A stretch of DNA of 64,000 nt from Chitinimonas koreensis (GCF_014353015.1 NZ_CP060704.1:1265001-1329000); one strand, 5' to 3'; shown: positions 47,027 through 55,431, numbered from the stretch's first letter. The notes: generated by a model not told the origin, from the sequence alone. Numbers and translations are program-made.

Positions 47027-48241
47027 TCAACCCTTCACGCAGACCACCTGCCGCAAGGTATGCACGATCTCCACCAATTCCGACTGCGCCGCCATCACCT
47101 TGTCGATGTCCTTGTAGGCCATCGGGATCTCGTCGATCACGTCTTCGTCCTTGCGGCACTCGACGTGGGCCGTCGCCTTGATCTGGTCTGCCACGGTGAA
47201 CAGCTTCCTGGCCTTGGTGCGGCTCATGGTGCGGCCCGCGCCATGGCTGCACGAGCAGAACGCTTCCTCGTTGCCGAGTCCGCGCACGATGAAGCTCCTG
47301 GCGCCCATCGAGCCGGGGATGATGCCGAGCTGGCCCTTCCGGGCCGACACGGCACCCTTGCGCGTCACCAGCACTTCGCGGCCGAAGTGGGTCTCCTTCT
47401 GCACGTAGTTGTGGTGGCAGTTCACCGCTTCCACGTCGGCGGCGAAGGGCTTGGCGATCACCTTGCGGGCGGCGGCGACGACGTTCTGCATCATCACCGC
47501 GCGGTTCCGCCGGGCGAAGTCCTGCGCCCAGCCGACTGCTTCGACATAGTCGTCGAAGTGCCGGCTGCCTTCCTCGAAGTAGGCCAGGTCGCGATGCGGC
47601 AGGTTGGCGATGTGCTGGCGCATGTCCGCCTGCGCCAGTTCGATGAACAGGTTGCCGATGGCGTTGCCCACGCCGCGCGAACCCGAGTGCAGCATGAACC
47701 AGACGCGGTTTTCCTCGTCGAGGCAGACCTCGATGAAGTGGTTGCCGGTTCCCAGCGTTCCCAGGTGCTTGTGGTTGTTGGTGCGCTCCAGCTGCGGATG
47801 CTTTTCGGTGATCCGCTTGAAGCCCTGGTGCAGCTCGCCCCACATGGCGTCGACCGTCGCCGGCGGGACCTCCCAGGCGCCCTTGTCGCGCTTGCCCATC
47901 GTCTTGCCGTGCGGGACCGCGGCTTCGATGGCCGAACGCAGGCCGGCCAGGTCGTCGGGCAGGTCCGCGGCGGTCAGTGTGGTGCGGGCGGCCATCATGC
48001 CGCAGCCGATATCCACCCCGACCGCGGCCGGGATGATGGCACCGAGCGTCGGGATCACGCTGCCGATGGTCGAACCCTTGCCCAGGTGCACGTCCGGCAT
48101 CACCGCCAGGTGCTTGTAGATGAAGGGCATCCTGGCCGTGTTCATCAGCTGGGCGCGCGCTTCTTCTTCGACCGGCACGCCTTGGGTCCACATCTTGATC
48201 GGGGCGCCGTGGGGCACGGCGAGAGTGTCGTACTTGTTCAT
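47027..48241 (-). CDS. rtcB: RNA-splicing ligase RtcB
   Basis: 404 residues. The manganese and guanylylation residues are visible: VMPDVHLGKGSTIGSVIPT, VGVDIGCGMMAART (metal Cys), GTLGTGNHFIEV, FMLHSGSRGVGN, CHHNYVQKE and the guanylylated His in FCSCSHGAGRTMSRTKAR. It joins 2',3'-cyclic phosphate or 3'-phosphate RNA ends to 5'-OH ends, as in repair of cleaved tRNA. Its ATG overlaps the stop of the zinc-ribbon gene (ATGA), so the two are translationally coupled. Confidence 0.97.
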   Translation of the reverse strand: MNKYDTLAVPHGAPIKMWTQGVPVEEEARAQLMNTARMPFIYKHLAVMPDVHLGKGSTIGSVIPTLGAIIPAAVGVDIGCGMMAARTTLTAADLPDDLAGLRSAIEAAVPHGKTMGKRDKGAWEVPPATVDAMWGELHQGFKRITEKHPQLERTNNHKHLGTLGTGNHFIEVCLDEENRVWFMLHSGSRGVGNAIGNLFIELAQADMRQHIANLPHRDLAYFEEGSRHFDDYVEAVGWAQDFARRNRAVMMQNVVAAARKVIAKPFAADVEAVNCHHNYVQKETHFGREVLVTRKGAVSARKGQLGIIPGSMGARSFIVRGLGNEEAFCSCSHGAGRTMSRTKARKLFTVADQIKATAHVECRKDEDVIDEIPMAYKDIDKVMAAQSELVEIVHTLRQVVCVKG

Positions 48242-48600
48242 TGCCTGTTTTCCTTGATCGTTCCCGCCATTTTCCGGCGCCGTGCCTGGCGGCAGGCGAG
48301 GCAGCGGACGGCGGTCGTATACACATCGCCCTGGGCGGTTTCGTACCACCATTGCTGCTGTTCTGCTGTCCATACCTGGTGCGCGCCGCAATCGCGGCAG
48401 GTGAAGGCCAGGTCCTCGTAGTAACCGCGCCCGACGAATGCGGGCGCCCAGTCGCTGCAGTGGGGCGCCAGGAGTGCCAGATTGACCTGCCTGGCTCTCT
48501 TGGGTCGGACCGCTGCGGGGGCGATCGGCGTCGCTGCTTCCCGCCGCGCCTGGCGTCGCGCCATGATGGCGGCCCGTTTCTGTTTTCCGCTTCGCATCAT
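48238..48600 (-). CDS. Zinc-ribbon protein of the rtc operon
   Basis: 120 residues. A basic N-terminus rich in Arg/Lys (KRAAIMARRQARREA) precedes a zinc ribbon with CRDCGAHQVW and CLACRQARRRK and the motif WTAEQQQWWYETAQGD, which fits the 'probable zinc-ribbon' family (PF13451-like). The strongly basic ends suggest RNA binding. AAGGAAA precedes two adjacent ATGs. It lies between slipin and rtcB and overlaps rtcB by 4 bases, so it is an operon member rather than a bystander. Function unproven. Confidence 0.8.
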   Translation of the reverse strand: MMRSGKQKRAAIMARRQARREAATPIAPAAVRPKRARQVNLALLAPHCSDWAPAFVGRGYYEDLAFTCRDCGAHQVWTAEQQQWWYETAQGDVYTTAVRCLACRQARRRKMAGTIKENRQ

Positions 48601-48641
48601 GCATTTCCTTGCCGCCCGGCGGACTCGTCCGCCGGGCGTAT

Positions 48642-49778
48642 CTAGGCTTTCAGTTTCACCAGTCCGTTCAGCAACTGGTCGAGGCCGCCGAATACCGAGA
48701 TCTTGTCGATCCGCTCGGCCAGCCGTTCCAGCGTTTCCAGCTCCTTGAGCCGCAGGGCCGTCGGGTTGTCTTCCATCACCTTGGCGGTGTTCAGCAAGGA
48801 GCGGGTCGCCCCGGTTTCCTCGCGCCGGCGGATCACGTTGGCCTGGGCCGCCTTCTCGGCCTCGACCACCTGGGCCAGCAGCGCCTTCATCTCGCCGGGC
48901 AGCACGATGTCCTTCACGCCCAGGCTGGTCACCTTCACGCCGAAGCCCTGCAGCTTGGCGTCCAGGTGGCGGCTCACCACCTCGTCCACCAGCTGCTTGT
49001 TCTCCAGCAGCTCGTCGAGCGTACGGGTGCCGACGGCGGCGCGCAGGCCGAACTGCAGCTCGCGGTAGATGTGCTCGGCCGGCTTGGGCAGGCAGGAATA
49101 CGCCAGCTCGACGTCGTCGAAGTACCAGGTGGCCGCCAGGTTGATGCGCAGGCTCACCTTGTCGCGGGTCAGGATTTCCTGGCCGCCGACTTCCAGCGCC
49201 TGCAGGCGGGTATCCACCAGCTCGACCGCGATGTCGCGGTTGAAGCGCCAGTAGCCGTAGCGCCCCGGCTGCAGCAGCCGGGCCAGCTTGCCGTCCACCC
49301 GCAGCAGGCCGAGATGGAACGCCGGCACCTGCACGTTCAGCACCGCGCCGAGGCCGGCGATGGAACGGCCGCGCAGGCCGGGCTGGGCCATGCGCGCCAG
49401 CAGCTCGGCCGGGACTTCGCAGCCCTCGTTCAGCGCCACGCGCTCCAGGCGTTGCGGCGCGGCGGATTTCCAGTACAGCTTGCGCGAGCCCGGCGGCAGG
49501 ATTTCCGCCAGCGCCTCGTTTTCGAAGCGCAGCCCCGCTTCCTCGTCGCCGAGGTCGAACACCTGGAACTGGTCGGCGATCAGGGCCGGCTCGTTGCGCC
49601 GCAGGTAGTCGGCCAGCGGGTGTTCGAACAGCGCCGTTTCCAGCGGGAAGGCGCAGACGCTGTAGCGCTTGTTCGGATCGAACAGCCGGATTTCGCCCGG
49701 CGCCAGCAGGCGCTGGAAATCGCCGTCGCGCAGCAGGAGTGCGCGTTCGTTCTTACGGATGAGGAAGCGTTGCCACAT
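48642..49778 (-). CDS. Slipin (SPFH/stomatin-family) protein of the rtc operon
   Basis: 378 residues. The C-terminal SPFH core is clear: LVDTRLQALEVGGQEILTRD, VSLRINLAATWYF, ELQFGLRAAVGTRTLDELLE and FGVKVTSLGVKDIVLPGEMK, then a coiled coil (VVEAEKAAQANVIRRREETG). An extra N-terminal half (RFLIRKNERALLLRDGDFQR) replaces the membrane hairpin of ordinary stomatins; I see no strong membrane helix. Slipins recur in RtcR-controlled operons, possibly as oligomeric scaffolds. It is the first protein gene of the operon, and its ATG at 49778 follows a 478-nt leader. GGAG lies before AAAAACAAT and the ATG. Confidence 0.88.
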   Translation of the reverse strand: MWQRFLIRKNERALLLRDGDFQRLLAPGEIRLFDPNKRYSVCAFPLETALFEHPLADYLRRNEPALIADQFQVFDLGDEEAGLRFENEALAEILPPGSRKLYWKSAAPQRLERVALNEGCEVPAELLARMAQPGLRGRSIAGLGAVLNVQVPAFHLGLLRVDGKLARLLQPGRYGYWRFNRDIAVELVDTRLQALEVGGQEILTRDKVSLRINLAATWYFDDVELAYSCLPKPAEHIYRELQFGLRAAVGTRTLDELLENKQLVDEVVSRHLDAKLQGFGVKVTSLGVKDIVLPGEMKALLAQVVEAEKAAQANVIRRREETGATRSLLNTAKVMEDNPTALRLKELETLERLAERIDKISVFGGLDQLLNGLVKLKA

Positions 49779-50027
49779 ATTGTTTTTCTCCTGTTTTCGA
49801 ATGAGCCGGCGGTCGCCGATCCGGCCGGGAGGCGGAATGGCCGGCAAGGGTGCGGACGGGCTTCGTGCTGGTCTGTCACGCGACACCTGGCCTGCCAGTG
49901 TCGATCGCTCAGTCACAGCGTCGTGCCTGTCTCTGCCTTGCGGCGATTCCCGTCCCGGGCCGGATCGGCGGCGACGTCGCCGTCGCACCGGGTACTGCCT
50001 GTTGCTGCTTCAAGTCACCTTGTCAGG

Positions 50028-50098
50028 TGGTTTCGAGCGGGAGTCGAACCCGCGACACGCTGATCGGAACCAGCTGCTCTACCCATTGAGCTATCGAA
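50028..50098 (-). ncRNA. tRNA-like RNA B in the rtc operon leader
   Basis: Read on the minus strand: TTCGA (5-bp acceptor), TA, a D-arm GCTCAATGGGTAGAGC, an anticodon-like arm GCTGG-TTCCGA-TCAGC with a 6-nt loop, variable GTGTC, T-arm GCGGGTTCGACTCCCGC, then TCGAA, A, CCA. It looks like a tRNA but has only 5 acceptor pairs and a 6-nt loop. If one G is missing in the loop (CCGGA) the anticodon would read CCG. It starts on the base after the CCA of element A. I infer a tRNA mimic rather than a working tRNA. Confidence 0.65.
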
Positions 50099-50146
50099 TG
50101 GCGGCGATTCCGGGAATCGAACCCGGAGCGAGCTGCCCGCATCGCC
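50099..50146 (-). ncRNA. Mini tRNA-like RNA A in the rtc operon leader
   Basis: 48 nt on the minus strand: acceptor GGCGATG against AATCGCC (6 pairs), discriminator G and CCA. The T-arm CCGGGTTCGATTCCCGG is canonical, but D and anticodon arms are replaced by one small hairpin GCGGG-CAG-CTCGC. It therefore keeps only the acceptor/T-arm half of a tRNA. Its CCA (50101-50099) abuts element B directly. Confidence 0.65.
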
Positions 50147-50173
50147 GATGACCGTCTCCTCGTCGCCGCGGCA

Positions 50174-50204
50174 TGTACGTCCACGACTGGACTGGTGGCG
50201 TACA
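50174..50204 (-). other. Long hairpin upstream of the tRNA-like RNAs
   Basis: TGTACG pairs with CGTACA and, past one bulged A, CCAC pairs with GTGG, enclosing the loop CAGTCCAGTC. It lies 27 nt 5' of element A in the same predicted transcript, after a further small hairpin (CGCCG-AAT-CGGCG, 50252-50240). Confidence 0.55.
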
Positions 50205-50266
50205 CCGGAGCGGCATCGGAACCGCTGCCCGTCGGCGTGCGCCGATTCGGCGGTCGAGGCTTCCAT

Positions 50267-50282
50267 TGCGAGATGCGTGCCA
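50267..50282 (-). promoter_or_regulatory. Sigma-54 promoter of the rtc operon
   Basis: TGGCACGCATCTCGCA on the minus strand has GG and GC exactly 10 nt apart and differs from TGGCACN5TTGCA at one base. The predicted start is near 50256. RtcR, encoded divergently from 50427, is a sigma-54 activator, so promoter type and regulator agree. The remaining 50283-50426 probably holds RtcR binding sites; I can identify none with confidence. Confidence 0.85.
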
Positions 50283-50426
50283 GCTGGGTCCGGCGCATCG
50301 GGCAAGGTGGGTAAGTATCTGTATGGAAATGAATATCGCGTAGCGAGGCCGCCCAGTCCGTTCCGCGTGTCCCGGTTATTTGCAATACAATGAGATAGCT
50401 ATTTATCCAAAAAGATAAGGTCGACC

Positions 50427-52009
50427 ATGAAGAAGAACGTCGTATTCGGATTCGTCGGCACCGTGCTGGACTACGTCGGCCGCGGCAGGGATCGCTGGAA
50501 GAAATGGCGGCCGACCATCGGCCTGTGCCAGCAGGAGGATTTGCTGGTCGACCGGCTGGAGCTGCTGCACGACAGCCGGAGCCGCAGCCTGTACGAGCGG
50601 CTCAAGGCCGATATCGCCGCGGTGTCGCCGGAGACCGAGGTGGTGAGCGTCGAAGTCGATCTGCGCGACCCGTGGGATTTCGAGGAGGTCTACGGCCTGC
50701 TGCACGACCTGGCGCGCGGCTACGACTTCGATACCGAGGCCGAGAACTACCTGGTCCACATCACCACCGGCACCCACGTGGCGCAGATCTGCTGGTTCCT
50801 GCTGGCCGAGGCGCGCTACCTGCCGGCCAGGCTGGTGCAGACCTCGCCGCCGCGCAACAAGGAGCAGGGCGACAGCGCCGGCAGCCATGCGGTGATCGAT
50901 CTCGACCTGTCGCGCTATGACCGGATCGCGACCCGCTTCGCCCGCGAGCAGGCCGAGACGGTGTCCTTCCTGAAGTCCGGCATCGCCACCCGCAATGCCG
51001 GCTTCAACCGCATGATCGAGCAGATCGAGCGGGTGGCGGTGCGCTCGAAGGCGCCGATGCTGTTCTGCGGTCCGACCGGGGCAGGCAAGTCCTTCCTGGC
51101 GCGGCGGGTATACGAGATGAAGAAGGTCCGGCACCGGTTGGCCGGCCGCTTCGTCGAGGTCAATTGCGCCACTTTGCGCGGGGACAGCGCCATGTCGGCC
51201 CTGTTCGGCCATGTGAAAGGCGCCTTCACCGGCGCCCAGTCCGAGCGTGCCGGCCTGCTGCGCAGCGCCGACGGCGGCCTGCTGTTCCTGGACGAGATCG
51301 GCGAACTGGGCCTGGACGAGCAGGCCATGCTGCTCAAGGCCATCGAGGAGAAGCGTTTCTTCCCCTCGGCGGCGACCGCGAGGTGGGCAGCGATTTCCAG
51401 CTGATCGCCGGCACGGTGCGCGATCTCAGGCAGTGGGTGGCCGAGGGCCGGTTCCGCGAGGATCTGTACGCCCGGATCAACCTGTGGACCTATGAATTGC
51501 CCGGCCTGGCCGATCGCGCCGAGGACATCGAGCCCAACCTGGAGTTCGAGCTGGCGCGCTTTGCCGGCGAGCACGGCGAGCAGGTGCGGTTCAATGCCGA
51601 GGCCAAGCGCGCCTACCTGAAGTTCGCCGGATCGGCCGAGGCCAGGTGGTCGGGCAATTTCCGCGAGCTGTCCGCCTCGGTCACCCGCATGGCCACCCTG
51701 GCCGAGGCGGGGCGCATCACCGAGACCTGCGTGCAGGAGGAGATCGGACGCCTGCGCCACGCCTGGGGCGGCGCCGAGCGGAGCGCGCTGGAGAGCGTGC
51801 TGGGCGAACGGCTGCAGGCGCTCGACCTGTTCGACCGGCTGCAGCTGGAAAGCGTGGTCGACGTCTGCCGCCGGTCGAGCTCGCTGTCGGATGCCGGCCG
51901 GCGCCTGTTCGGCATATCGCGGCAGGAGAAGGCCAAGGCCAACGATGCGGACCGGTTGCGCAAATACCTGGCCCGCTTCGATCTGAGCTGGGCGGCCGTG
52001 CGCGGGTAG
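50427..52009 (+). CDS. rtcR: Sigma-54-dependent activator RtcR with CARF domain (one missing base)
   Basis: About 528 residues in the restored frame. The N-terminal 180 residues (KKNVVFGFVGTVLDYVGRG, YLVHITTGTHVAQICWFLLA) are the CARF sensor, which in studied relatives binds RNA ends such as tRNA fragments. The AAA+ domain has Walker A GPTGAGKS (about 214-221), the sigma-54 loop GAFTGA (about 265) and Walker B GGLLFLDEIGE. One G is missing near 51363; FFP should continue LGGDREVGSDFQLIAGTVRD, found in the next frame to the stop at 52009. A C-terminal helix-turn-helix follows. It is divergent from the rtc operon. Confidence 0.95.
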
Positions 52010-52039
52010 CGGGCCGGCCTGGATGCGCGCCGGCGGCGG

Positions 52040-52429
52040 TCAGAACCAGTAGTCGGCCACGCACTTGCCGTCGCGCGGCAGATCGTCGAAGGTGTCCAGG
52101 CCGTCGAAGTGATCGATCGGGATCTGCGCCACGGCGCCGGGCTCGGCCAGGCGCAGGTTGACGGCGATCCGGCGGCGGCCGTCCTGGCTAGGCCGTTGCG
52201 ATCGCCAGAAGGCGACGCAGCCGCAGGTCGGGCAGAAGTGGAACTCGATGGCCTTGCCGCGGATGTAGGTGCGGGTTTCGCCCGAGACCCGGATGCCCTC
52301 GTCCTGGTAGTCGTAGGCCCAGAGCACGCCGTAGCGCCGGCAGACCGTGCAGTTGCAGGCCGTGGCGCCATCGGGCAGGCCGTCGAACTGCCATCGAACC
52401 GCGCCGCAGTGGCAAGTACCTTCGATCAT
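52040..52429 (-). CDS. GFA-family (CENP-V/GFA domain) zinc protein
   Basis: 129 residues from the ATG at 52429, with AAGGAG about 10 nt upstream. The Cys sites of the GFA fold are visible: EGTCHCGAVRWQF, ACNCTVCRRYG and FHFCPTCGCVAFW. It is related to the protein at 2221-2571 but clearly diverged. It is convergent with rtcR (30-nt gap) and divergent from the glycolipid-binding-like gene. The reaction is unknown. Confidence 0.82.
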   Translation of the reverse strand: MIEGTCHCGAVRWQFDGLPDGATACNCTVCRRYGVLWAYDYQDEGIRVSGETRTYIRGKAIEFHFCPTCGCVAFWRSQRPSQDGRRRIAVNLRLAEPGAVAQIPIDHFDGLDTFDDLPRDGKCVADYWF

Positions 52430-52552
52430 CGCCGTGTCGCTCCTTCCGTGCCGGCCGCTGCCCGGCGTGAATTCGATCGCGCCTGCCCGGTCGGATCGGC
52501 GAGGCGCGCGCTCGAACCATTCTAGTTGCCGCATTTGAAAGAGAGACTCGCG

Positions 52553-53131
52553 ATGACCGCTACGCCATGCCGCACGATCTGCTGGTCGCCCATCTGGAAC
52601 CGGGATCGTGAAGGGATCGGGCTGGAGCATCTGGTGCTGGCCGATCGCATCGCCGACGGCGTCGTCCTGGCGATCGACGACGACGGCACGGCCTTCCGGC
52701 TCGCCTATCACCTCGCCTGGGACGAGTCGTGGCGGCTGCGGGAGGCCGATCTCGCGGTGTTCGCCGCCGGATCCCGCCGCACGCTCGGCCTGCGGGCGGA
52801 CGGCGAGGGCTGCTGGCGGCAGGCCGACGGCCGGCACCTGCCCGGGCTCGACGGCTGCATCGATATCGACATCTGGCCCACGCCGTTCACCAACAGCTTT
52901 CCGATCTGGCGTTCGGCGCTGGCCATCGGCCAGCGGCGGGAATTCCGCATGGCCTGGATCTCGGCGCCGGCGCTGACCGTGGCGGCGAGACCGCAGGCGT
53001 ATACGCGGCTGGCAGAACGCCGCTACCTGTTCGAAAGCCTGGACGGCGATGGCTTCCGGGCCGAGTTGCCGGTGGACGAGGCAGGCGTGGTGCTGGACTA
53101 CCCGGGCCTGTTCCGGCGGGTGGAGGTCTGA
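52553..53131 (+). CDS. Putative glycolipid-binding protein (DUF1089/PF06475-like)
   Basis: 192 residues from the ATG at 52553 (GAGAGA upstream). The family pattern is clear: LEHLVLADRIADGVVL, FRLAYHLAWDESWRLREADL, LDGCIDIDIWPTPFTNSFPI, QAYTRLAERRYLFES and EAGVVLDYPGLFRRVEV. The name comes from structural homology to a glycolipid-binding fold; no physiological ligand is known. No signal peptide. It ends just before a decayed tRNA-Cys copy. Confidence 0.82.
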   Translation: MTATPCRTICWSPIWNRDREGIGLEHLVLADRIADGVVLAIDDDGTAFRLAYHLAWDESWRLREADLAVFAAGSRRTLGLRADGEGCWRQADGRHLPGLDGCIDIDIWPTPFTNSFPIWRSALAIGQRREFRMAWISAPALTVAARPQAYTRLAERRYLFESLDGDGFRAELPVDEAGVVLDYPGLFRRVEV

Positions 53132-53144
53132 TGCGGGAACGCGC

Positions 53145-53240
53145 TCGGGCCGGCCTTGCGGCGGGCCTGGACGTTCTGCCCGATCTGGCGGCGGGCGCCG
53201 GAATCCGACCGATGTGGACGGGTTTGCGATCCGCGGCACG
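53145..53240 (-). pseudogene. Decayed copy of tRNA-Cys 3' part and its terminator
   Basis: The stretch GATGTGGACGGGTTTGCGAT with CCGGAATCCGACC and GCGGGCCTGGACGTTCTG matches, with scattered substitutions, the anticodon-to-3'-end half of tRNA-Cys plus about 35 bp of its downstream flank at 59300-59385. The 5' half of the tRNA is missing and the GCA anticodon has become CGCAAA context with a change. The orientation is the same as the intact gene, 6.1 kb away. Confidence 0.7.
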
Positions 53241-53288
53241 GAAGGGGACGATCCGTCGCCGCCGATCGCCGTCCGGCTGGTCGCGGCT

Positions 53289-54265
53289 TCAGCGCATCGT
53301 CAGCACGGCGGCGCCGTTGAAACGGCCGGCGCGGAGGTCGTCGAGCGCCTGGTTGGCGTCGTCCAGCGCGTAGGGCGTCGCCTGGATGCGCAGCGGCAGT
53401 TCGGCGGCGAGCGCCATGAATTCCAGGCCGTCGGCCCGGGTCAGGTTGGTCACCGAGCGCAGCACCCGTTCGCCCAGAGCAGGGCGTAGGGGAACTGCGG
53501 GATGTCGCTCATGTGGATGCCCGCGCAGACCACGGTGCCGCCTTTGCGCACGCGGGACAGCGCCAGCGGCACCAGCTCGCCTGCCGGGGCGAACAGGATC
53601 GCCGCGTCGAGGCGCTGCGGCGGCGCGGCCGTGCTGTCGCCCGCCCAGCTCGCGCCGAGCTCCCGCGCGAAGCGCTGCGCGGCGAGATCGCCCGGCCGGG
53701 TGAAGGCGTGGACCTCGATGCCCCGGTGGCGCGCGACCTGGGCAACGATGTGCGCCGCGGCGCCGAAGCCGTACAGGCCGAGGCGCCGCGCGGCCGCGAC
53801 CAGGCGGAAGGCGCGGTAGCCGATCAGCCCGGCGCAGAGCAGCGGCGCCGCCTCGATGTCGCTGTATGCGGCGGGCAGGTGGAAGCAGAAGGCGGCATCC
53901 GCCACGACCCGGTCGGCGAATCCGCCTTGCAGGGTGTAGCCGTGGAAGCGCGCCTCGGCGCACAGGTTCTCCTGCCCGGCGCGGCAGTATTCGCACTGGC
54001 CGCAGACCTGGCCGAGCCAGGGCACGCCGACGCGATCCCCCGGGCGGAAGCCCGCCACCCCGTCGCCGATCGATTCGACCACGCCGACGATCTCGTGGCC
54101 CGGCACGACCGGCAGCGCGAGGCCGGGCAGTTCCCCGTCCACCACGTGCAGGTCGGTGCGGCACACGCCGCAGGCGTGGATCCGGATGGACAGCTGTCCG
54201 GCGGCCGGCGCCGGCGTCTCGATCTCCCGGCCGGCGAGCGGAGCGCCGACGGCGACGCAGCACAT
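53289..54265 (-). CDS. Zinc-dependent alcohol dehydrogenase, AdhP-like (one missing base)
   Basis: About 326 residues in the restored frame, from the ATG at 54265. Catalytic zinc ligands are seen in HACGVCRTDLHVVDG and LPVVPGHEIVGVV, and structural zinc Cys in CGQCEYCRAGQENLC. The Rossmann region is LGLYGFGAAAHIVAQVA, and the AdhP-type end is SVTNLTRADGLEFMALAAEL. One G is missing near 53475: YALLW should continue GERVLRSV. It would interconvert alcohols and aldehydes with NAD(H). It is the third gene after the stress protein and DUF6868 genes, behind an FNR box. Confidence 0.88.
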
Positions 54266-54350
54266 GGCTCTGCTTTTCAAGGTCTTTCTCCGTGCCTGGA
54301 GGCGGCGGCCGGTCCGGTCTGGAACGCTTTGTCCATGACCGCTCCAGCGC

Positions 54351-54593
54351 TCAGGCCGTCAGCCGCAGCGCCAGCCAGGGCACCAGGTTGAACAGCAGGA
54401 TGGCGAGCTTGTAGCCGGCCATCGCGCCGTAGTGGATGGCATCGAAGCGCACCGCCGGCAGGGCGAACCAGCGGCCGTGCAGGCGCCGCAGCCGGTCGTG
54501 GCCGAGCGCGAACACGGCGAACCAGCACAGCAGCACGCCGTAGTTGAGCAGGGTGCAGGCCAGCAGCCAGGCCTCGAGATCGTGACGGTCCAT
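54351..54593 (-). CDS. Small two-helix membrane protein (DUF6868-like)
   Basis: 80 residues. Two membrane helices (LLACTLLNYGVLLCWFAVFAL and GYKLAILLFNLVPWLALRL, about residues 9-30 and 60-78) flank a basic loop DRLRRLHGRWF. This matches the short DUF6868-type proteins as I remember them. It lies 10 nt after the universal stress protein gene, so it is co-transcribed. Function unknown. Confidence 0.7.
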   Translation of the reverse strand: MDRHDLEAWLLACTLLNYGVLLCWFAVFALGHDRLRRLHGRWFALPAVRFDAIHYGAMAGYKLAILLFNLVPWLALRLTA

Positions 54594-54603
54594 GTCCGGC
54601 TCC

Positions 54604-55431
54604 TCAGTGCGACATCAGCACCGGCATCTTCATCGTCGCCAGCACGGTGCGGCTGACGCCGCCCAGCATCCGTTCGCGCAGGCGGCCGTGGCCGTACAGC
54701 CCCATCACCAGCAGGTCGGCCAGTTGCTCGGTCGCCAGCGACAGCAGCATTTCGCCGGTGTCTCGCCCCGGCCCGGCCACGCGCTTGATGATCGGGTGGA
54801 TGCCGCGGCGGGAGAGGAAGTCGGCCGCATCGTCGCCGGGCGCCATGTCCGCCGTCCACTCGCTGCGGTCGGGATCGATGCACAGCAGCGTGACGCGCGG
54901 CGACTCGCGCAACAGCGGCAGGGCGTCGGTCATCGCGCGCACCGCCTCGCGGCTGCCGTCCCAGGCCACCAGCGCATGCGTCAGCTGTTCGGGCCAGTCT
55001 CCGCCGCAGGGCAGCACCAGCGCCGGGCGGCCGCAGCGCAGCACGGTCGATTCGACAAAATCGGCCGGCAGGGCGGGCCTGGGTCCGTCGCCGTCGTGTT
55101 GGCCCAGTATCAGCAGATCGTGCCGGCGCGCTTCGCGGCAAGCGGCTGCGACCGGATCGCCGTCCACCTGCCGCCAGTCGGCCTCCTTGCCGACGTGCTG
55201 CTCGAACACCGTGCGGACCAGGCCGGCGCGGCGTTCGGCCTCCGCGGCCAGGCGGGACTGCAGTTCGCCGACCGGGTGGGGGCCGAGCGCGGGCGAAGGC
55301 GTCGTTACGGCCAGGAACAGCCCGGTCAGGCGGGCATGCCTGTAGCGTTCGGCCAGCCGGGCCGCGTAGCGGACCCGTTCAGCCGCATCCGCGCCGTCGG
55401 GCACATGGACCAGGATGCTGCGGTAGGACAT
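54604..55431 (-). CDS. Universal stress protein, tandem UspA domains
   Basis: 275 residues from the ATG at 55431 (GAGGAGAA upstream). Two UspA-type halves: SYRSILVHVPDGADAAERVR with LLILGQHDGDGP, and ALVAWDGSREAVRAMTDALP with the ATP-binding-type motif LLVMGLYGHGRLRERMLGG and TRTVLATMKMPVLMSH-like end. Tandem Usp proteins support survival under anaerobic or stationary conditions in pseudomonads and relatives. An FNR/ANR box lies 75 nt upstream. It heads a probable operon with the DUF6868 and dehydrogenase genes. Confidence 0.9.
   Translation of the reverse strand: MSYRSILVHVPDGADAAERVRYAARLAERYRHARLTGLFLAVTTPSPALGPHPVGELQSRLAAEAERRAGLVRTVFEQHVGKEADWRQVDGDPVAAACREARRHDLLILGQHDGDGPRPALPADFVESTVLRCGRPALVLPCGGDWPEQLTHALVAWDGSREAVRAMTDALPLLRESPRVTLLCIDPDRSEWTADMAPGDDAADFLSRRGIHPIIKRVAGPGRDTGEMLLSLATEQLADLLVMGLYGHGRLRERMLGGVSRTVLATMKMPVLMSH

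Noticed and set aside
50028..50098. An ordinary tRNA-Arg (CCG) gene
   Set aside because: Even with one base restored in the loop, the acceptor has five pairs followed by CCA, and the element is fused end to end with a half-tRNA in a protein operon leader. I keep it as tRNA-like.
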